Shown here: positions 15,616-24,697 of the stretch, piece by piece
Numbering within the stretch: the first letter of the stretch is position 1
How the letters are laid out: each line of letters begins with the position of its first letter
Origin: DATMAM01 sp035559995
GTDB taxonomy: Bacteria; Desulfobacterota; Binatia; UBA9968
Assembly (NCBI GenBank): GCA_035559995.1
Contig: DATMAM010000031.1
Location: forward strand, 1 to 64,000
Length of the DNA stretch: 64,000 bases
Direction of reading: 5' to 3'
The notes under the pieces: model-generated
The model's input: only the letters and a program-made list of their open reading frames with translations
What the model was told of the DNA's origin: nothing
Database searches by the model: none
Made by a program: the position numbers and the translations under genes

Positions 15616-15987
15616 ATGTCGGATCTCAATGACCCGAGAGTATTCTTTGCGGCGGAGCGGACTTTACTGGCATGGACCCGCACGGGCGTTACCTTGATGG
15701 CTTTCGGTTTCGTCATCGAGCGTTTCGGCCTGTTCCTTCACATGCTCACAAAAATAGAAGGAAAAGTGTGGCACCGTGACGCGTCGTTTTGGTTCGGCCT
15801 CTCGTTTATTCTGTTCGGCGCTATTGTGGGGTTTGTCTCCGTACTGCAATATCGGCGTATTCTCAAAACGCTGAAACCGATCGAGATTCCGGAGGGTTAT
15901 TGGGTCAACGTCGGCTCGTATACCAATCTGGCGCTGGCGCTCTTTGGCGCCGCCGTCGCTCTCTATTTTTTCTTCGAGCTGCGGTGA
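15616..15987 (+). CDS. DUF202 (YidH-family) small membrane protein
   Basis: A 123-residue inner-membrane protein. The N-terminal signature AAERTLLAWTRTGVTLMAFGF is typical of DUF202, followed by two further hydrophobic segments (about 58-76 and 101-121), for three in all. AAGGAG lies 5 bases before the ATG at 15616; an upstream in-frame start at 15589 lacks such a site. Function is unknown in the family. It is divergent from the SDR gene and unrelated in obvious function to the transport genes downstream. Confidence 0.85.
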   Translation: MSDLNDPRVFFAAERTLLAWTRTGVTLMAFGFVIERFGLFLHMLTKIEGKVWHRDASFWFGLSFILFGAIVGFVSVLQYRRILKTLKPIEIPEGYWVNVGSYTNLALALFGAAVALYFFFELR

Positions 15988-16083
15988 AAGCTCTCTGCCC
16001 GACGGCTGCGCTCGCGACGCTTGAAATATCGCTGCCAAATCGGCATTGTACGAACAAGAGATCTCATGGGCAGGAGAACAAAA

Positions 16084-17112
16084 ATGAAACGACTTCTGGT
16101 GCGTCTCGCGCTCGTCTCTGGCTGGGCATCATTGATCTTCGGGCTCTTTCCCGCGGCCGCTTGCTGGGCGGCCGGCCACGTCAACATGGATGCCGCGCGC
16201 AAGGAGGGCAAGCTCACCATCTATTCCTCGATATCCCTCGACGACATCAACACGCTCGCGCGCGCCTTCGAGAAGAAATACCCGTGGATCAAGGTGACGA
16301 CCTACCGGGCGGGCAAGATCAAGCTCGCGCAGCGCATGCTGACCGAGGCGCGCGCCGGCAAGCACACTTTCGACGTCCTGCTTTCGAGCGCCTTTACCAC
16401 GCTCGAAATGAAAGCGCAGAACCTTTTGGCGAAATATCAATCGCCGGAAAGCGCCGCGCTGCCGCGCGAGCTGCGCGACCCGCAGGGCTTCTGGAGCGGC
16501 GCGCAGATCAATACCATGTCCGTCGCCTACAACACCAAACTGGTGAGGAAAGAGGATGTGCCGCGTCAGTGGCGCGACCTTCTTGATCCGAAATGGCGCG
16601 GCAAGCTTGCGATCAACGGCAATCGCCCGGAATGGTACATCGGCCTGTTACAGCTGATGGGCGAGGAGGAAGGCCGCAAGTATATGCGCGCGCTCGCCGA
16701 CGGCAAAACCATTCCGATCGAAAGCGCAACCCTCGCTGACGAGCTCTTGGCCGCAGGCGAGTACCCGGCCTTCGTCAACGCCTCCCCCGCCAACACCGAG
16801 AGCGAGAAGAAAAAGGGCGCGCCGGTCGACTGGGCGAATATCGACCCGCTGCCGGCCTACCCGATTCTCGTTTCCGTTTCCGCGAACGCCAATTTTCCCA
16901 ACACGGCCCGCCTCATGGCTGATTTTTTGATCTCCGCGGAAGGGCAGAAGGTCTTCGCCGATATTCCGCGGATCCCGGCGCGCCCGGGGATCGAGGCCAA
17001 GCCCGCGCACCTCACGAAGGGCGTGAACATCTTCTATATCGACGTGAACAAGATGGCGGGAAAGGGCGACGACCTCGAGGCGGAGTTCAGAAAGACTTTT
17101 CGCCTGCGTTAG
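16084..17112 (+). CDS. ABC transporter extracellular substrate-binding protein, group B (paired with permease)
   Basis: A 342-residue periplasmic receptor. The Sec signal runs to about residue 30 (AACWAAGH); the mature part has MDAARKEGKLTIYSSIS, FEKKYPWIKVTTYRA, VAYNTKLV and LLDPKWRGKLAI. AGGAGA lies 6 bases before the ATG at 16084; the frame opens at 16021, but the added residues do not belong to a signal peptide. It is directly upstream of the double-domain permease (79-base gap), so it is the most likely cognate receptor of that channel. Confidence 0.87.
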   Translation: MKRLLVRLALVSGWASLIFGLFPAAACWAAGHVNMDAARKEGKLTIYSSISLDDINTLARAFEKKYPWIKVTTYRAGKIKLAQRMLTEARAGKHTFDVLLSSAFTTLEMKAQNLLAKYQSPESAALPRELRDPQGFWSGAQINTMSVAYNTKLVRKEDVPRQWRDLLDPKWRGKLAINGNRPEWYIGLLQLMGEEEGRKYMRALADGKTIPIESATLADELLAAGEYPAFVNASPANTESEKKKGAPVDWANIDPLPAYPILVSVSANANFPNTARLMADFLISAEGQKVFADIPRIPARPGIEAKPAHLTKGVNIFYIDVNKMAGKGDDLEAEFRKTFRLR

Positions 17113-17191
17113 GCTCTCGCACCCGGAGGGTCGGGCGCGCGACGCCCAGGGCGCAAGCGCTCAATGTCCTGAACTAGAGGCGCAGCAGCAA

Positions 17192-18865
17192 TTGTTCCTG
17201 ATCCTGGCCGCAACCGTTGGCTTAGTCGCCTATCTCGCTCTCACGCCTTTATTGACGCTCGTCTACTATAGCCTGACCGACGCCCCTCCAGGCGCGTTTG
17301 GCGCCCTCACGCTTGCGAACTACGCCAAGGCCTACTTCGATCCCGAGTTCTATCCGCTCCTGTGGAACACGACCCGATTCGCGCTCGCCAGCTCCGCGCT
17401 CGCCTTCGTTCTGGGCACCTACCTGGCGTGGATTTGCGAGCGCACCAACGCCCCTTTTCGCGGCTGGGTCAGCACGTTTGTCCTGATTCTCTTTATCATC
17501 CCGGGAATTCTCGAAACCGTCGCCTGGATCCTTCTGCTCTCGCCGCAAATTGGCCTCGTCAACCTGGCGCTTCGGTGGCTGACGCGCGACCCCGATTTCG
17601 CGTTCAACGTCTACTCGTTCGCCGGGATGGTCTGGTGCGAAGCCATGGGGCTTTACCCGCTCGTCTTTTTGCTCATGTCGGCGGCGTTCCGCTCCCAGGA
17701 TGTCGCGATGGAGGAAGCCTCGCTCGCTTGCGGCGCCTCCAACTTCACGACCTTGAGAAGAATCACGCTGCGCCTGGTCACGCCGGCGATGCTTTCTGTG
17801 TTTCTGATCGTGTTTATCCGAGCGGTGGAAGCTTTCGAGGTGCCCGCGCTGATCGGCGTCCGCGCGGAGTTCTTCGTCTTTACCACGAAGATCTACAGCG
17901 CGCTCCAGCGGCTCAGGCCGCAGTACGGCATCGCGGGCGCCTACGCGATGGTGCTGCTTCTCATCAGCGTGGCCGGCCTTTCGCTTTACTATCGGATGAC
18001 CAAAGCGGCCGAAAAATACGCCACGATCACGGGCAAGAGCTATCGCCCGCGGCGCGTCGACCTCGGCGGCTGGCGCTACCTCGCCGGCGCCACCGCGCTT
18101 CTCATCACCGGCGCCACCACGCTCCTGCCGGTGATCAATCTGATCTGGTCGTCGCTCACCCCGTACATGAGCGCGCCGTCGCGGGAGATGGTCTCGCGCC
18201 TCTCGTGGCGGAGCTACCAGCAGCTCTTTAGCTTTCCGTTCGCGCAGCAAGCGTTCTGGAACAGCGTCATTCTTTCGTTTTCGAGCGCGACGGCCGTGAT
18301 GCTGGTGACCTCCTGCATCGCGTGGATCACGGTCAAGTCAAAAATGCCGGGGCGGCTTCTGATCGACAACCTCGCCTTCATTCCGATCGCCATCCCGGGC
18401 ATCGTGATGGGCATCAGCATTCTGGTGCTTTACTTGACGGTACCCATTCCCATCTACGGAACGCTCTGGATTCTCTTTGTGGCCTACATGACGAAATACT
18501 TGCCGTACGGGATTCGCGCCGCTTCCGCTTCGATGATCCAAATCAGCAAAGAGCTCGAGGAGGCGTCGGTGGCAAGCGGCGCCGGCTGGCTGCAAACCTT
18601 CAGGAAAATTCTCCTGCCGCTTCTCATGCCCGGTTTTGTCGCGGGCTGGGTTTACATCGCCGTCATTTCGCTGCGCGAGCTTTCGACCTCGATTCTCCTG
18701 TACACGCAGGACACCATCGTCCTCTCCATTCTGGTCTTCGACCTTTGGGACTCCGGCCGCTACAGCAGCGTCTCGGCGCTGGGCGTCCTGATGGTCCTCT
18801 TTCTGATTCTCGTCACGTGGATCGCGCGCAAGGTGGGCGCCCGCATCGGCTCGATCGAACACTGA
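17192..18865 (+). CDS. ABC transporter permease with two fused membrane domains (FbpB type)
   Basis: A 557-residue inner-membrane protein with about 12 hydrophobic segments in two homologous halves. Each half has the EAA loop that contacts the ATPase: EEASLACGASNFTTLRRITL in the first and LEEASVASGAGWLQTFRKIL in the second. No ATG or GTG exists in frame upstream, so translation must start at TTG (17192) or similar, with only a weak AGAGG site. It forms an operon with the binding proteins on both sides. No ATPase is adjacent; the only one in the window is at 34147. Confidence 0.88.
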   Translation: MFLILAATVGLVAYLALTPLLTLVYYSLTDAPPGAFGALTLANYAKAYFDPEFYPLLWNTTRFALASSALAFVLGTYLAWICERTNAPFRGWVSTFVLILFIIPGILETVAWILLLSPQIGLVNLALRWLTRDPDFAFNVYSFAGMVWCEAMGLYPLVFLLMSAAFRSQDVAMEEASLACGASNFTTLRRITLRLVTPAMLSVFLIVFIRAVEAFEVPALIGVRAEFFVFTTKIYSALQRLRPQYGIAGAYAMVLLLISVAGLSLYYRMTKAAEKYATITGKSYRPRRVDLGGWRYLAGATALLITGATTLLPVINLIWSSLTPYMSAPSREMVSRLSWRSYQQLFSFPFAQQAFWNSVILSFSSATAVMLVTSCIAWITVKSKMPGRLLIDNLAFIPIAIPGIVMGISILVLYLTVPIPIYGTLWILFVAYMTKYLPYGIRAASASMIQISKELEEASVASGAGWLQTFRKILLPLLMPGFVAGWVYIAVISLRELSTSILLYTQDTIVLSILVFDLWDSGRYSSVSALGVLMVLFLILVTWIARKVGARIGSIEH

Positions 18866-18946
18866 CGCCACGCTTCCCGCGACTCGCGGCTTGCTTTCGT
18901 GTAACCCGCTGTGCTACCCGAAAAGACACTCGAGGAGGACATCGCG

Positions 18947-19960
18947 ATGAACCTAAAGCTGTGTGTCTGGGTTTCCCTGCTCGTCTTCTCGGCCCTTTGC
19001 TCCGCCGCGCAACGCGCGCGCGCCGCCAGCCCGGAAGTGCTCGAAGGAGCCAAAAGAGAGGGCGAGGTCGTGTGGTACGGCGGCGGCTCGAGCGAGATCG
19101 ATGACATCATCGGCAAGAACTTCTCGAAAAAATATCCGTTCGTTCAGGCGAAAAAGTTTCGCATCCAGAGTCAGAAGCTGCTCGTCCGCTTCGAAGCCGA
19201 AAGCCGCGCCGGCAAGCACGTCGCCGACATCGTGCGCACGACCGACTGGTACATCGACATCTTCAAGAAAAAAGGGCTTTTGCTGCCGTACGACTCGCCG
19301 GAAAGAAAGTTTTACGCCAGCGAGCTCAAAGACCGCGACGGCTACTATACGGCGCTCTACAAGTTTCTCCACACCACGGCTTACAACACCGAGCTGGTGC
19401 GCAAGCAGGACCTGCCGCGCTCGTACGACGATCTGTTGGATCCCAAATGGAAAGGCAAATTGGGTCTTGAAGACGCGGCCTACGTTTGGTTCGTGAATCT
19501 GCTGAAAATCAAAGGCGAAAGCGCGGGCGTCGAATACATGAAGAAGCTCGCGCGGCAAAACGTCAGCCTCCGTTCGGGAACGACGCTGCTCACCAGTTTA
19601 GTCGCCGCGGGCGAAATTCCCTTTGTGCTCGACATCTACGCCTACAGCGTCGAGCGGCTGAAGCAAAAGGGCGCTCCGATCCAGTGGCACGTCATCGAGC
19701 CGGCGATCGTCCATACCGTCACCGCCGGAATCAGCAAAAATGCCCCCCACCCCAACGCGGCCAAGCTCTTCATGGATTACCTGCTGTCGGAAGAGGGACA
19801 AAAAACCTATTTGACGGAGAGCTTGGAGCCCGCGCGCACCGGCATCGACGCGCCTTGGGCGCCGAAAAACGTCAGGGTTTACGTAAACAACCCCGAAATC
19901 GGCGACAAGGTCGGACATTATCAAAAGCTCTTCGCCGACATCTTCGGCCCGGGTCAGTAG
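18947..19960 (+). CDS. ABC transporter extracellular substrate-binding protein, group B
   Basis: A 337-residue periplasmic receptor. The signal ends ARA before ASPEVLEGAKREGEVVWYGG. Family landmarks: SKKYPFVQAKKF, TTAYNTELV, LLDPKWKGKLGLED. GAGGAG (18933-18938) fixes the ATG at 18947 rather than the upstream ATG at 18911. It lies 81 bases after the permease and 18 bases before a hydantoin-racemase-like gene, so the order is receptor / permease / receptor / enzyme. Two receptors flank one permease. Confidence 0.86.
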   Translation: MNLKLCVWVSLLVFSALCSAAQRARAASPEVLEGAKREGEVVWYGGGSSEIDDIIGKNFSKKYPFVQAKKFRIQSQKLLVRFEAESRAGKHVADIVRTTDWYIDIFKKKGLLLPYDSPERKFYASELKDRDGYYTALYKFLHTTAYNTELVRKQDLPRSYDDLLDPKWKGKLGLEDAAYVWFVNLLKIKGESAGVEYMKKLARQNVSLRSGTTLLTSLVAAGEIPFVLDIYAYSVERLKQKGAPIQWHVIEPAIVHTVTAGISKNAPHPNAAKLFMDYLLSEEGQKTYLTESLEPARTGIDAPWAPKNVRVYVNNPEIGDKVGHYQKLFADIFGPGQ

Positions 19961-19978
19961 CGAGCGGTCGGAGCGAAC

Positions 19979-20683
19979 ATGAAGATCATGGTCGTCATGG
20001 GCGAGTACCCCGAAAAGGAGGCCGAGCGGCGGCGCCAGGCGGTGCTCCGGTGCGCCTCGCAGGGCACCGAAATCGGCTTTTCGGTGATCGAAGCGAGCTT
20101 TTTCAAACGCGGCAACTCCCAGGCTAACGCCCTGGCGGCGGGGCCGCTGGTGGCCCAGGCGGCGCAAAAGGCGGAAGCTATGGGATACGACGCGGTCGTC
20201 CCGTTCGGCACGCTCGATGTAGGCGTCGAGATCGCGCGCAATCTCGTGCGCATTCCCGTGGTCGGCGCCGGCCAGTCCGTGCTTCATCTCGGCGCGCAGC
20301 TCGCCGACCGCCTGGGCGTGATCTCTTACGAACGAAAAAGCATCCCGTTCATGCGGAAAAACATGCGGCTGTGGGGAGTCGAGCACTACGTGGTCGGAGT
20401 GCGCTCGGTCGAGATCCCGCTCGCCGACAGCACCCAGATGCGCGACGTGATGCGCACCCGCTTTCTCGATCTCGCGCGCGAGCTGATCGACGATTGCGGC
20501 GCGGAGATCATCGTCCCGATGGGCGTTACCATGGTGCCCGTGCACTATGCCGCGGCGGAATTTTCCGCCGAACTCGGGGTGCCGGTGCTCGACGCGCTGG
20601 CGGCCAGCATCCAAACCGCCGAGATGATGGTCCGGATGGGCGTCACTCACAGCCCGAAGACCTACCCGCCCGCTCCCTCTTGA
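19979..20683 (+). CDS. Asp/Glu/hydantoin racemase-family protein without catalytic cysteines
   Basis: A 234-residue protein of the Asp/Glu racemase superfamily. The two active-site loops are recognisable: DAVVPFGTLDVG (normally a Cys-containing ACFGDPG-like loop) and AEIIVPMGVTMVP (normally LGCAGM-like). Both cysteines are absent. Length and strand order match hydantoin racemases. It starts 18 bases after the binding-protein gene 18947 and closes the 16084-20683 operon. It may be an isomerase using other residues, a decarboxylase-like enzyme, or a binding protein. Confidence 0.75.
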   Translation: MKIMVVMGEYPEKEAERRRQAVLRCASQGTEIGFSVIEASFFKRGNSQANALAAGPLVAQAAQKAEAMGYDAVVPFGTLDVGVEIARNLVRIPVVGAGQSVLHLGAQLADRLGVISYERKSIPFMRKNMRLWGVEHYVVGVRSVEIPLADSTQMRDVMRTRFLDLARELIDDCGAEIIVPMGVTMVPVHYAAAEFSAELGVPVLDALAASIQTAEMMVRMGVTHSPKTYPPAPS

Positions 20684-20704
20684 GCGCGGCCCGCGCGCGG
20701 CTAC

Positions 20705-20736
20705 GCTTGCGGGGGCGCGCTGCGCAACCCCCAAGC
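20705..20736. terminator. Hairpin between convergent genes (possible bidirectional terminator)
   Basis: GCTTG plus GGGGG (20705-20715, with one bulged C) pairs with CCCCCAAGC (20728-20736). The loop is 12 bases and GC-rich. No T-run follows on either strand, so termination strength is uncertain. Confidence 0.4.
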
Positions 20737-20742
20737 CCAGCG

Positions 20743-21660
20743 CTAGGATCTCAGGATTTTGTTGAAGTGATCGATCGTGCGCTGCCACGCGAGCTTGGCG
20801 GCCGCCTCGTCGTAGCGCGGCGTCGTATCGTTGTGAAAGCCGTGGTTCGTGCCCGGGTAAAAGTGAGCCTCGTATTTGACCCCGCTTGCCTTGAGCGCGG
20901 CCTCGTAGGCGGGCCAGCGATTGTTGATATTGGGATCCTTCTCGGCAAAATGAAGCAGCAGCGAGGCCTTGATCTTGGGCACACCCTCGATAGCCGGCGC
21001 GGAGCCGTAAAAGGGAACGCCGGCCGCCAGCTCCGGCATCCGCACTGCCAGCCTATTGACCATGCCGCCGCCGAAACAGAAGCCAACGGCGCCGAGCTTG
21101 CCCGTGGATTGCGGGTGCTTGAGCAGAAATTCCCCGGCGGCGATGAAGTCTTCGGTTATTTTCTCACGATCCAGCTTGCTCTGCATCGCGCGCGCCTGAT
21201 CGTCGGCGTCCGCGCCATATTTGTCCACGCTCGGATAGCCGCCGAGAGGCCACAGCGCGTCCGGCCCGAGGGCGATGAAGCCCGCGACCGCGAGACGCCG
21301 CACGACGTCCTCGATGTAAGGGTTGAGGCCGCGATTTTCGTGGATCACGAGGACGGCGGGAAATTTGTCGCCCGTCGCCGGCCGCGCGAGCAGTCCGCGC
21401 ATCGTGCCGTCGGGCGCGTTCCCCTTCGGCGAAGGGTACATCGTGTATTCCGCGCGGATGCGTTTGTCGTCTCTTGGCACCTGCTGCGCCAGCGCGTAAT
21501 TGGGCCGAAGCATTTCCCAGAGCGCCCCGACGGTCAAGCCGCCGACGGCAAATTTGGCGGCGCCGTCTAGAAACTCGCGCCGGCTGATGCCCCCGTGCAC
21601 GTACGCGTCAAAGAGCCCGAGCAGCTCCGGATCAAAATCGCTTGCCTTCTTTCGCTGCAT
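20743..21660 (-). CDS. Dienelactone hydrolase-family protein with Tat signal
   Basis: A 305-residue alpha/beta hydrolase. The catalytic triad is C195 (GFCFGGG), D242 (AEKDPN) and H273 (TNHGFHN), with E108 in HENRG as in dienelactone hydrolases. Residues 26-31 (SRREFL) followed by a hydrophobic stretch and ALA (56-58) form a twin-arginine signal, so the enzyme is exported folded. The first 25 residues precede the twin-arginine motif. It hydrolyses lactones or esters of unknown identity. It converges on the racemase-like gene at 19979. Confidence 0.88.
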   Translation of the reverse strand: MQRKKASDFDPELLGLFDAYVHGGISRREFLDGAAKFAVGGLTVGALWEMLRPNYALAQQVPRDDKRIRAEYTMYPSPKGNAPDGTMRGLLARPATGDKFPAVLVIHENRGLNPYIEDVVRRLAVAGFIALGPDALWPLGGYPSVDKYGADADDQARAMQSKLDREKITEDFIAAGEFLLKHPQSTGKLGAVGFCFGGGMVNRLAVRMPELAAGVPFYGSAPAIEGVPKIKASLLLHFAEKDPNINNRWPAYEAALKASGVKYEAHFYPGTNHGFHNDTTPRYDEAAAKLAWQRTIDHFNKILRS

Positions 21661-21843
21661 AAAAATGACTCTCCCGGTTTGTGAAGCCCCGACGTTACCT
21701 CAACCGGTGCTTCAATTCAACGTCTTCGGCCCACCTCCGCACAAGACGTTTTTGCGGCCCGCACAGGCGACAAGCCGCGCTCCTTGACGCGTGCCCGCTC
21801 GTATGGAACCATGCGCAAAATTCGTTTACGCGGTCGAAGGCCA

Positions 21844-22431
21844 ATGATCTCGCTCTGGGTAAAGATCCCGTACACGCTTTTCGTCCTGGTCCTCGTGCCG
21901 GTTTACTGGAATCGCTACGGGCCGCAAAATTTTCTCTGGTTTTCCGATATCGCGCTTATCGGAACGCTCGCCGCGCTATGGCTCGAAAGCAGCTTTCTCC
22001 TCAGCATGATGGCGACGGGCGCTTTGCTGTTCGACATCGTCTGGAACGCCATCTTTTTTTTCAAGCTCGTGGCCGGCGGGAGCCGGGAAAGCCTGGTGGG
22101 CTACATGTTCAATCCGGAAATCGCGCTTTTTGTCCGCGCCCTGTCGTTGTTTCACGTCGGGCTCCCGATCATCCAGCTCTGGGCGCTCGGCAAACTCGGT
22201 TACGACCCGCGCGCGTGGAAGTATCAGGCGTTGTTCGGTTGCGTCGTCCTCGCGCTGACCTATGCCCTAACCCGCCCTGAAGACAACATCAACTGGGTCT
22301 ACGGGATGGCCGCAGGGCCGCAAAAATGGGTCCATCCGCTCCTCTACCTTGCCGGAGCGATGGTGGTTTATCCCACGTTGGTTTGCTTTCCGACGCATCT
22401 GGTCTTGAGCTGGCTATTCCGCAAGAAGTGA
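21844..22431 (+). CDS. Multi-pass membrane protein of unknown function
   Basis: A protein of about 195 residues with five or six hydrophobic segments and few charged loops; I do not recognise a named family. ATG at 21844 is preceded by GAAGG. An ATG at 21811 would add MRKIRLRGRRP, a basic stretch that could orient the first segment, and is an alternative start. A TTG at 21784 also exists but is less likely. It is divergent from the dienelactone hydrolase gene. Nothing in the sequence shows a substrate. Confidence 0.7.
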   Translation: MISLWVKIPYTLFVLVLVPVYWNRYGPQNFLWFSDIALIGTLAALWLESSFLLSMMATGALLFDIVWNAIFFFKLVAGGSRESLVGYMFNPEIALFVRALSLFHVGLPIIQLWALGKLGYDPRAWKYQALFGCVVLALTYALTRPEDNINWVYGMAAGPQKWVHPLLYLAGAMVVYPTLVCFPTHLVLSWLFRKK

Positions 22432-22537
22432 CGCGGACCCGACAGAAAAATTCCCCCGGAGACGCAGAGACCGAAGAGTCTTCATTGCCTCTCCTTTGTG
22501 ACCTCGGCGCCGCGGCGGTGAAATCCTTCCGTCGTTC

Positions 22538-23536
22538 TCACGCGCTCAGCCGTCCGAAATCGCTGTCCCAGAGCCTCCGCAGAGCCGCCATCGCCCTGTC
22601 CGACAGCCCGCCGGCGCCCGAGCACGCCGCGGCTTCCTCGACGTGGGCGACATTGGAAAATCCGACGAGCACCGTCGAAACTTCCGGCTTCATCAGAGCG
22701 AACCGAATCGCGGCCTGCGCCAGGCTGGCAATCTCGCCGCCGAGCGCCGCCTTGACGAGCTTGGCGCGCGCGAGATCGCTCGGAAAATCCGATCCCGGAG
22801 ACATCGTCTGCCCGCTGCTTCCGCCCTGGCTGGGGGGAGAATCCGTAAGGGCGCCGGAGGCCAGCACGCGGATCACGGCGGCTCCCATTCCTTTGGCGGC
22901 GGCGCGATCGATGATGCGACCGTAGTCGAGCGCGCTAAATCCCTGCGGCACACGATGGCCCGCGCTCGGGTTCAGCATGTTGTAGTAGACCTGAAACGAG
23001 TGAAACTCGCCGCTGTCCACGACCCTGTGCAAAGCCTCGGGGTCGCCCAGCCCGCTGAAGCCGAAATAGCGCACCTTCCCTCTGGCCCGCATCTCCTTGA
23101 ATCCATCGAGCACGCCGCCGAGAACATCTTGCGGGGCCAAGCTGAAGCGCGCGCCGGAGTTTCTTTCGTTGGTGATTCTCGTGTGCAGTTGGATGAGGTC
23201 GATTTCGTCTCGCTGCAAGCGCGCGAGCGCCGCTTCGACGGCCCCAATCGTGGCGCCTTTTAGATCGCTCAGCGAGTCTGCCTCCAAGCGGATTTTCGTC
23301 GAGACGACGGGCTTGGCTCCGAGATCGCGCAGGATACGCCCCAAGTTCTCCTCCGATTTTCCCGAGCCGTACGCGAAGGCTGTGTCGAAGTAGTTGATTC
23401 CGAGATCCAATGCCCGCCGCACCGCGCGCAGCTGATCCTGGTAGCTCGCGCGCACCATCAGCACGGCGTTGTTGCCGCAGCCGAAGCCGATTTCCGAAAC
23501 GCTCAGGTCGGTCTTACCGACGGTTCGATACTGCAT
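22538..23536 (-). CDS. Aldo/keto reductase
   Basis: A 332-residue TIM-barrel NAD(P)H-dependent oxidoreductase. The catalytic tetrad is complete: D51 (FDTA), Y56 (FAYG), K81 (STKI) and H118 (QLHTR). The start RTVGKTDLSVSEIGFG and the C-terminal AAIRFALMKPEVSTVLVG are typical. It is on the same strand as, and 84 bases downstream of, the FMN hydroxyacid oxidase gene, so the two could be co-transcribed. The substrate is unknown. Confidence 0.9.
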   Translation of the reverse strand: MQYRTVGKTDLSVSEIGFGCGNNAVLMVRASYQDQLRAVRRALDLGINYFDTAFAYGSGKSEENLGRILRDLGAKPVVSTKIRLEADSLSDLKGATIGAVEAALARLQRDEIDLIQLHTRITNERNSGARFSLAPQDVLGGVLDGFKEMRARGKVRYFGFSGLGDPEALHRVVDSGEFHSFQVYYNMLNPSAGHRVPQGFSALDYGRIIDRAAAKGMGAAVIRVLASGALTDSPPSQGGSSGQTMSPGSDFPSDLARAKLVKAALGGEIASLAQAAIRFALMKPEVSTVLVGFSNVAHVEEAAACSGAGGLSDRAMAALRRLWDSDFGRLSA

Positions 23537-23620
23537 AGTGCCTCCGTTCGAGTACGCGATGCCGACGGCTGAACGGCTCCAGCGAAGAAGCGACCCTCCG
23601 GTAGCCCTTCTCCTGGAGCC

Positions 23621-24697
23621 CTAGAGCAGCCGGCCGCCCGGAATATGGGGAAACGCGCTCATCTCGTGCGCCGGCTGAATCGGCTCCACCTTGCAGACGT
23701 GAGCGCGCGTGATCTGATCGACGCGGCTTACGCCGAGAAGGCCCATGCTCACGATCATCTCGTTTTCCAGAAGCTCGAGCACGCGCACGAGTCCCGCCTG
23801 CCCCGCCGCTCCCAATCCCCAACCCTGGAGCTTGCCGATCGCGACCGCCTTGGCGCCGAGCGCAATCGCCTTCATCACATCGGTCCCGCGCAGCACCCCG
23901 CCGTCCAGCATGATCTCGGCCTTGTTGCCCACCGCTTCGACAATTTCCGGCAGCACGTCGATCGTGCCGCGCCCGTGATCGAGCTGGCGCCCGCCGTGAT
24001 TCGAGACATAGATCACGTCGACGCCGTGCTTGACCGCGAGCGCCGCGTCCTCCGCGGTCGCCACCCCTTTTAGAATGAACGGCAGCCCGGCCATTTCCTT
24101 GATGGCATCCATGCTTTCCCACGTAAGGCCCGCCCGGTAATCGCGCCGGCGCGCCACGCGCCGGTTGGGAGGCGTCCAGCGATTCATCATCGCCCGCTCG
24201 CGCCGGCTGTAGTAGGCGGTGTCCACGGTCAGGCAGAGCGCGACGTAGCCCGCGGCCTTCACGCGCTTGAGAAGATCGGCGACCCAATCCATGTCTCCGT
24301 TCACGTAGAGCTGAAATATTTTGGGCGTCGGCGCGCACGCCGCGATCTCCTCCAGGCTCGGCTGGGTGACCGTGCTCACGAAATTGATCGTGCCGAACTC
24401 CTCGGCGGCTTTGGCCACCGCCACGCCTCCGAGCGGCGTGATTTCCTGCAACGAGCCGATCGGCGCCAGCATCACCGGGATGCGGAGCTTGTAACCCAGA
24501 AAGGTCGTCGACGGATCGACATGGGTGACGTCGACGAGCACGCGCGGCCGAAACGCCAGGCTGTCGAACCCCATGCGGTTACGCCGTATGGTCGTCTCGG
24601 ATTCCGAGCCGCCGCAGAGATAGTCCCAGACATCCTGGCTCAGATTCCGCCGCGCGGCGACGATAATTTCCTGGTTGGTGACAAAATCGAGTTCCAT
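23621..24697 (-). CDS. FMN-dependent alpha-hydroxy-acid oxidase/dehydrogenase
   Basis: Oxidises L-2-hydroxy acids (glycolate, lactate, mandelate or similar) to 2-oxo acids. The 358-residue TIM barrel has Y131 (QLYVNGD), K210 (PFILKGV, FMN contact), the active-site base H234 and R237 in SNHGGRQLD, and the usual N-terminal WDYLCGGSESETTI segment. The frame opens at 24784, but GAGGAG and the conserved N-terminus fix the ATG at 24697. Its 2-oxo-acid product type would suit the TPP enzyme at 4449, though no physical link shows this. Divergent from a PrpD gene. Confidence 0.88.
   Translation of the reverse strand: MELDFVTNQEIIVAARRNLSQDVWDYLCGGSESETTIRRNRMGFDSLAFRPRVLVDVTHVDPSTTFLGYKLRIPVMLAPIGSLQEITPLGGVAVAKAAEEFGTINFVSTVTQPSLEEIAACAPTPKIFQLYVNGDMDWVADLLKRVKAAGYVALCLTVDTAYYSRRERAMMNRWTPPNRRVARRRDYRAGLTWESMDAIKEMAGLPFILKGVATAEDAALAVKHGVDVIYVSNHGGRQLDHGRGTIDVLPEIVEAVGNKAEIMLDGGVLRGTDVMKAIALGAKAVAIGKLQGWGLGAAGQAGLVRVLELLENEMIVSMGLLGVSRVDQITRAHVCKVEPIQPAHEMSAFPHIPGGRLL

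Noticed and set aside
19598..20788. Minus-strand open frame opposite the binding protein and racemase-like genes
   Set aside because: Asp/His/Arg-rich shadow; spans two good + strand genes.
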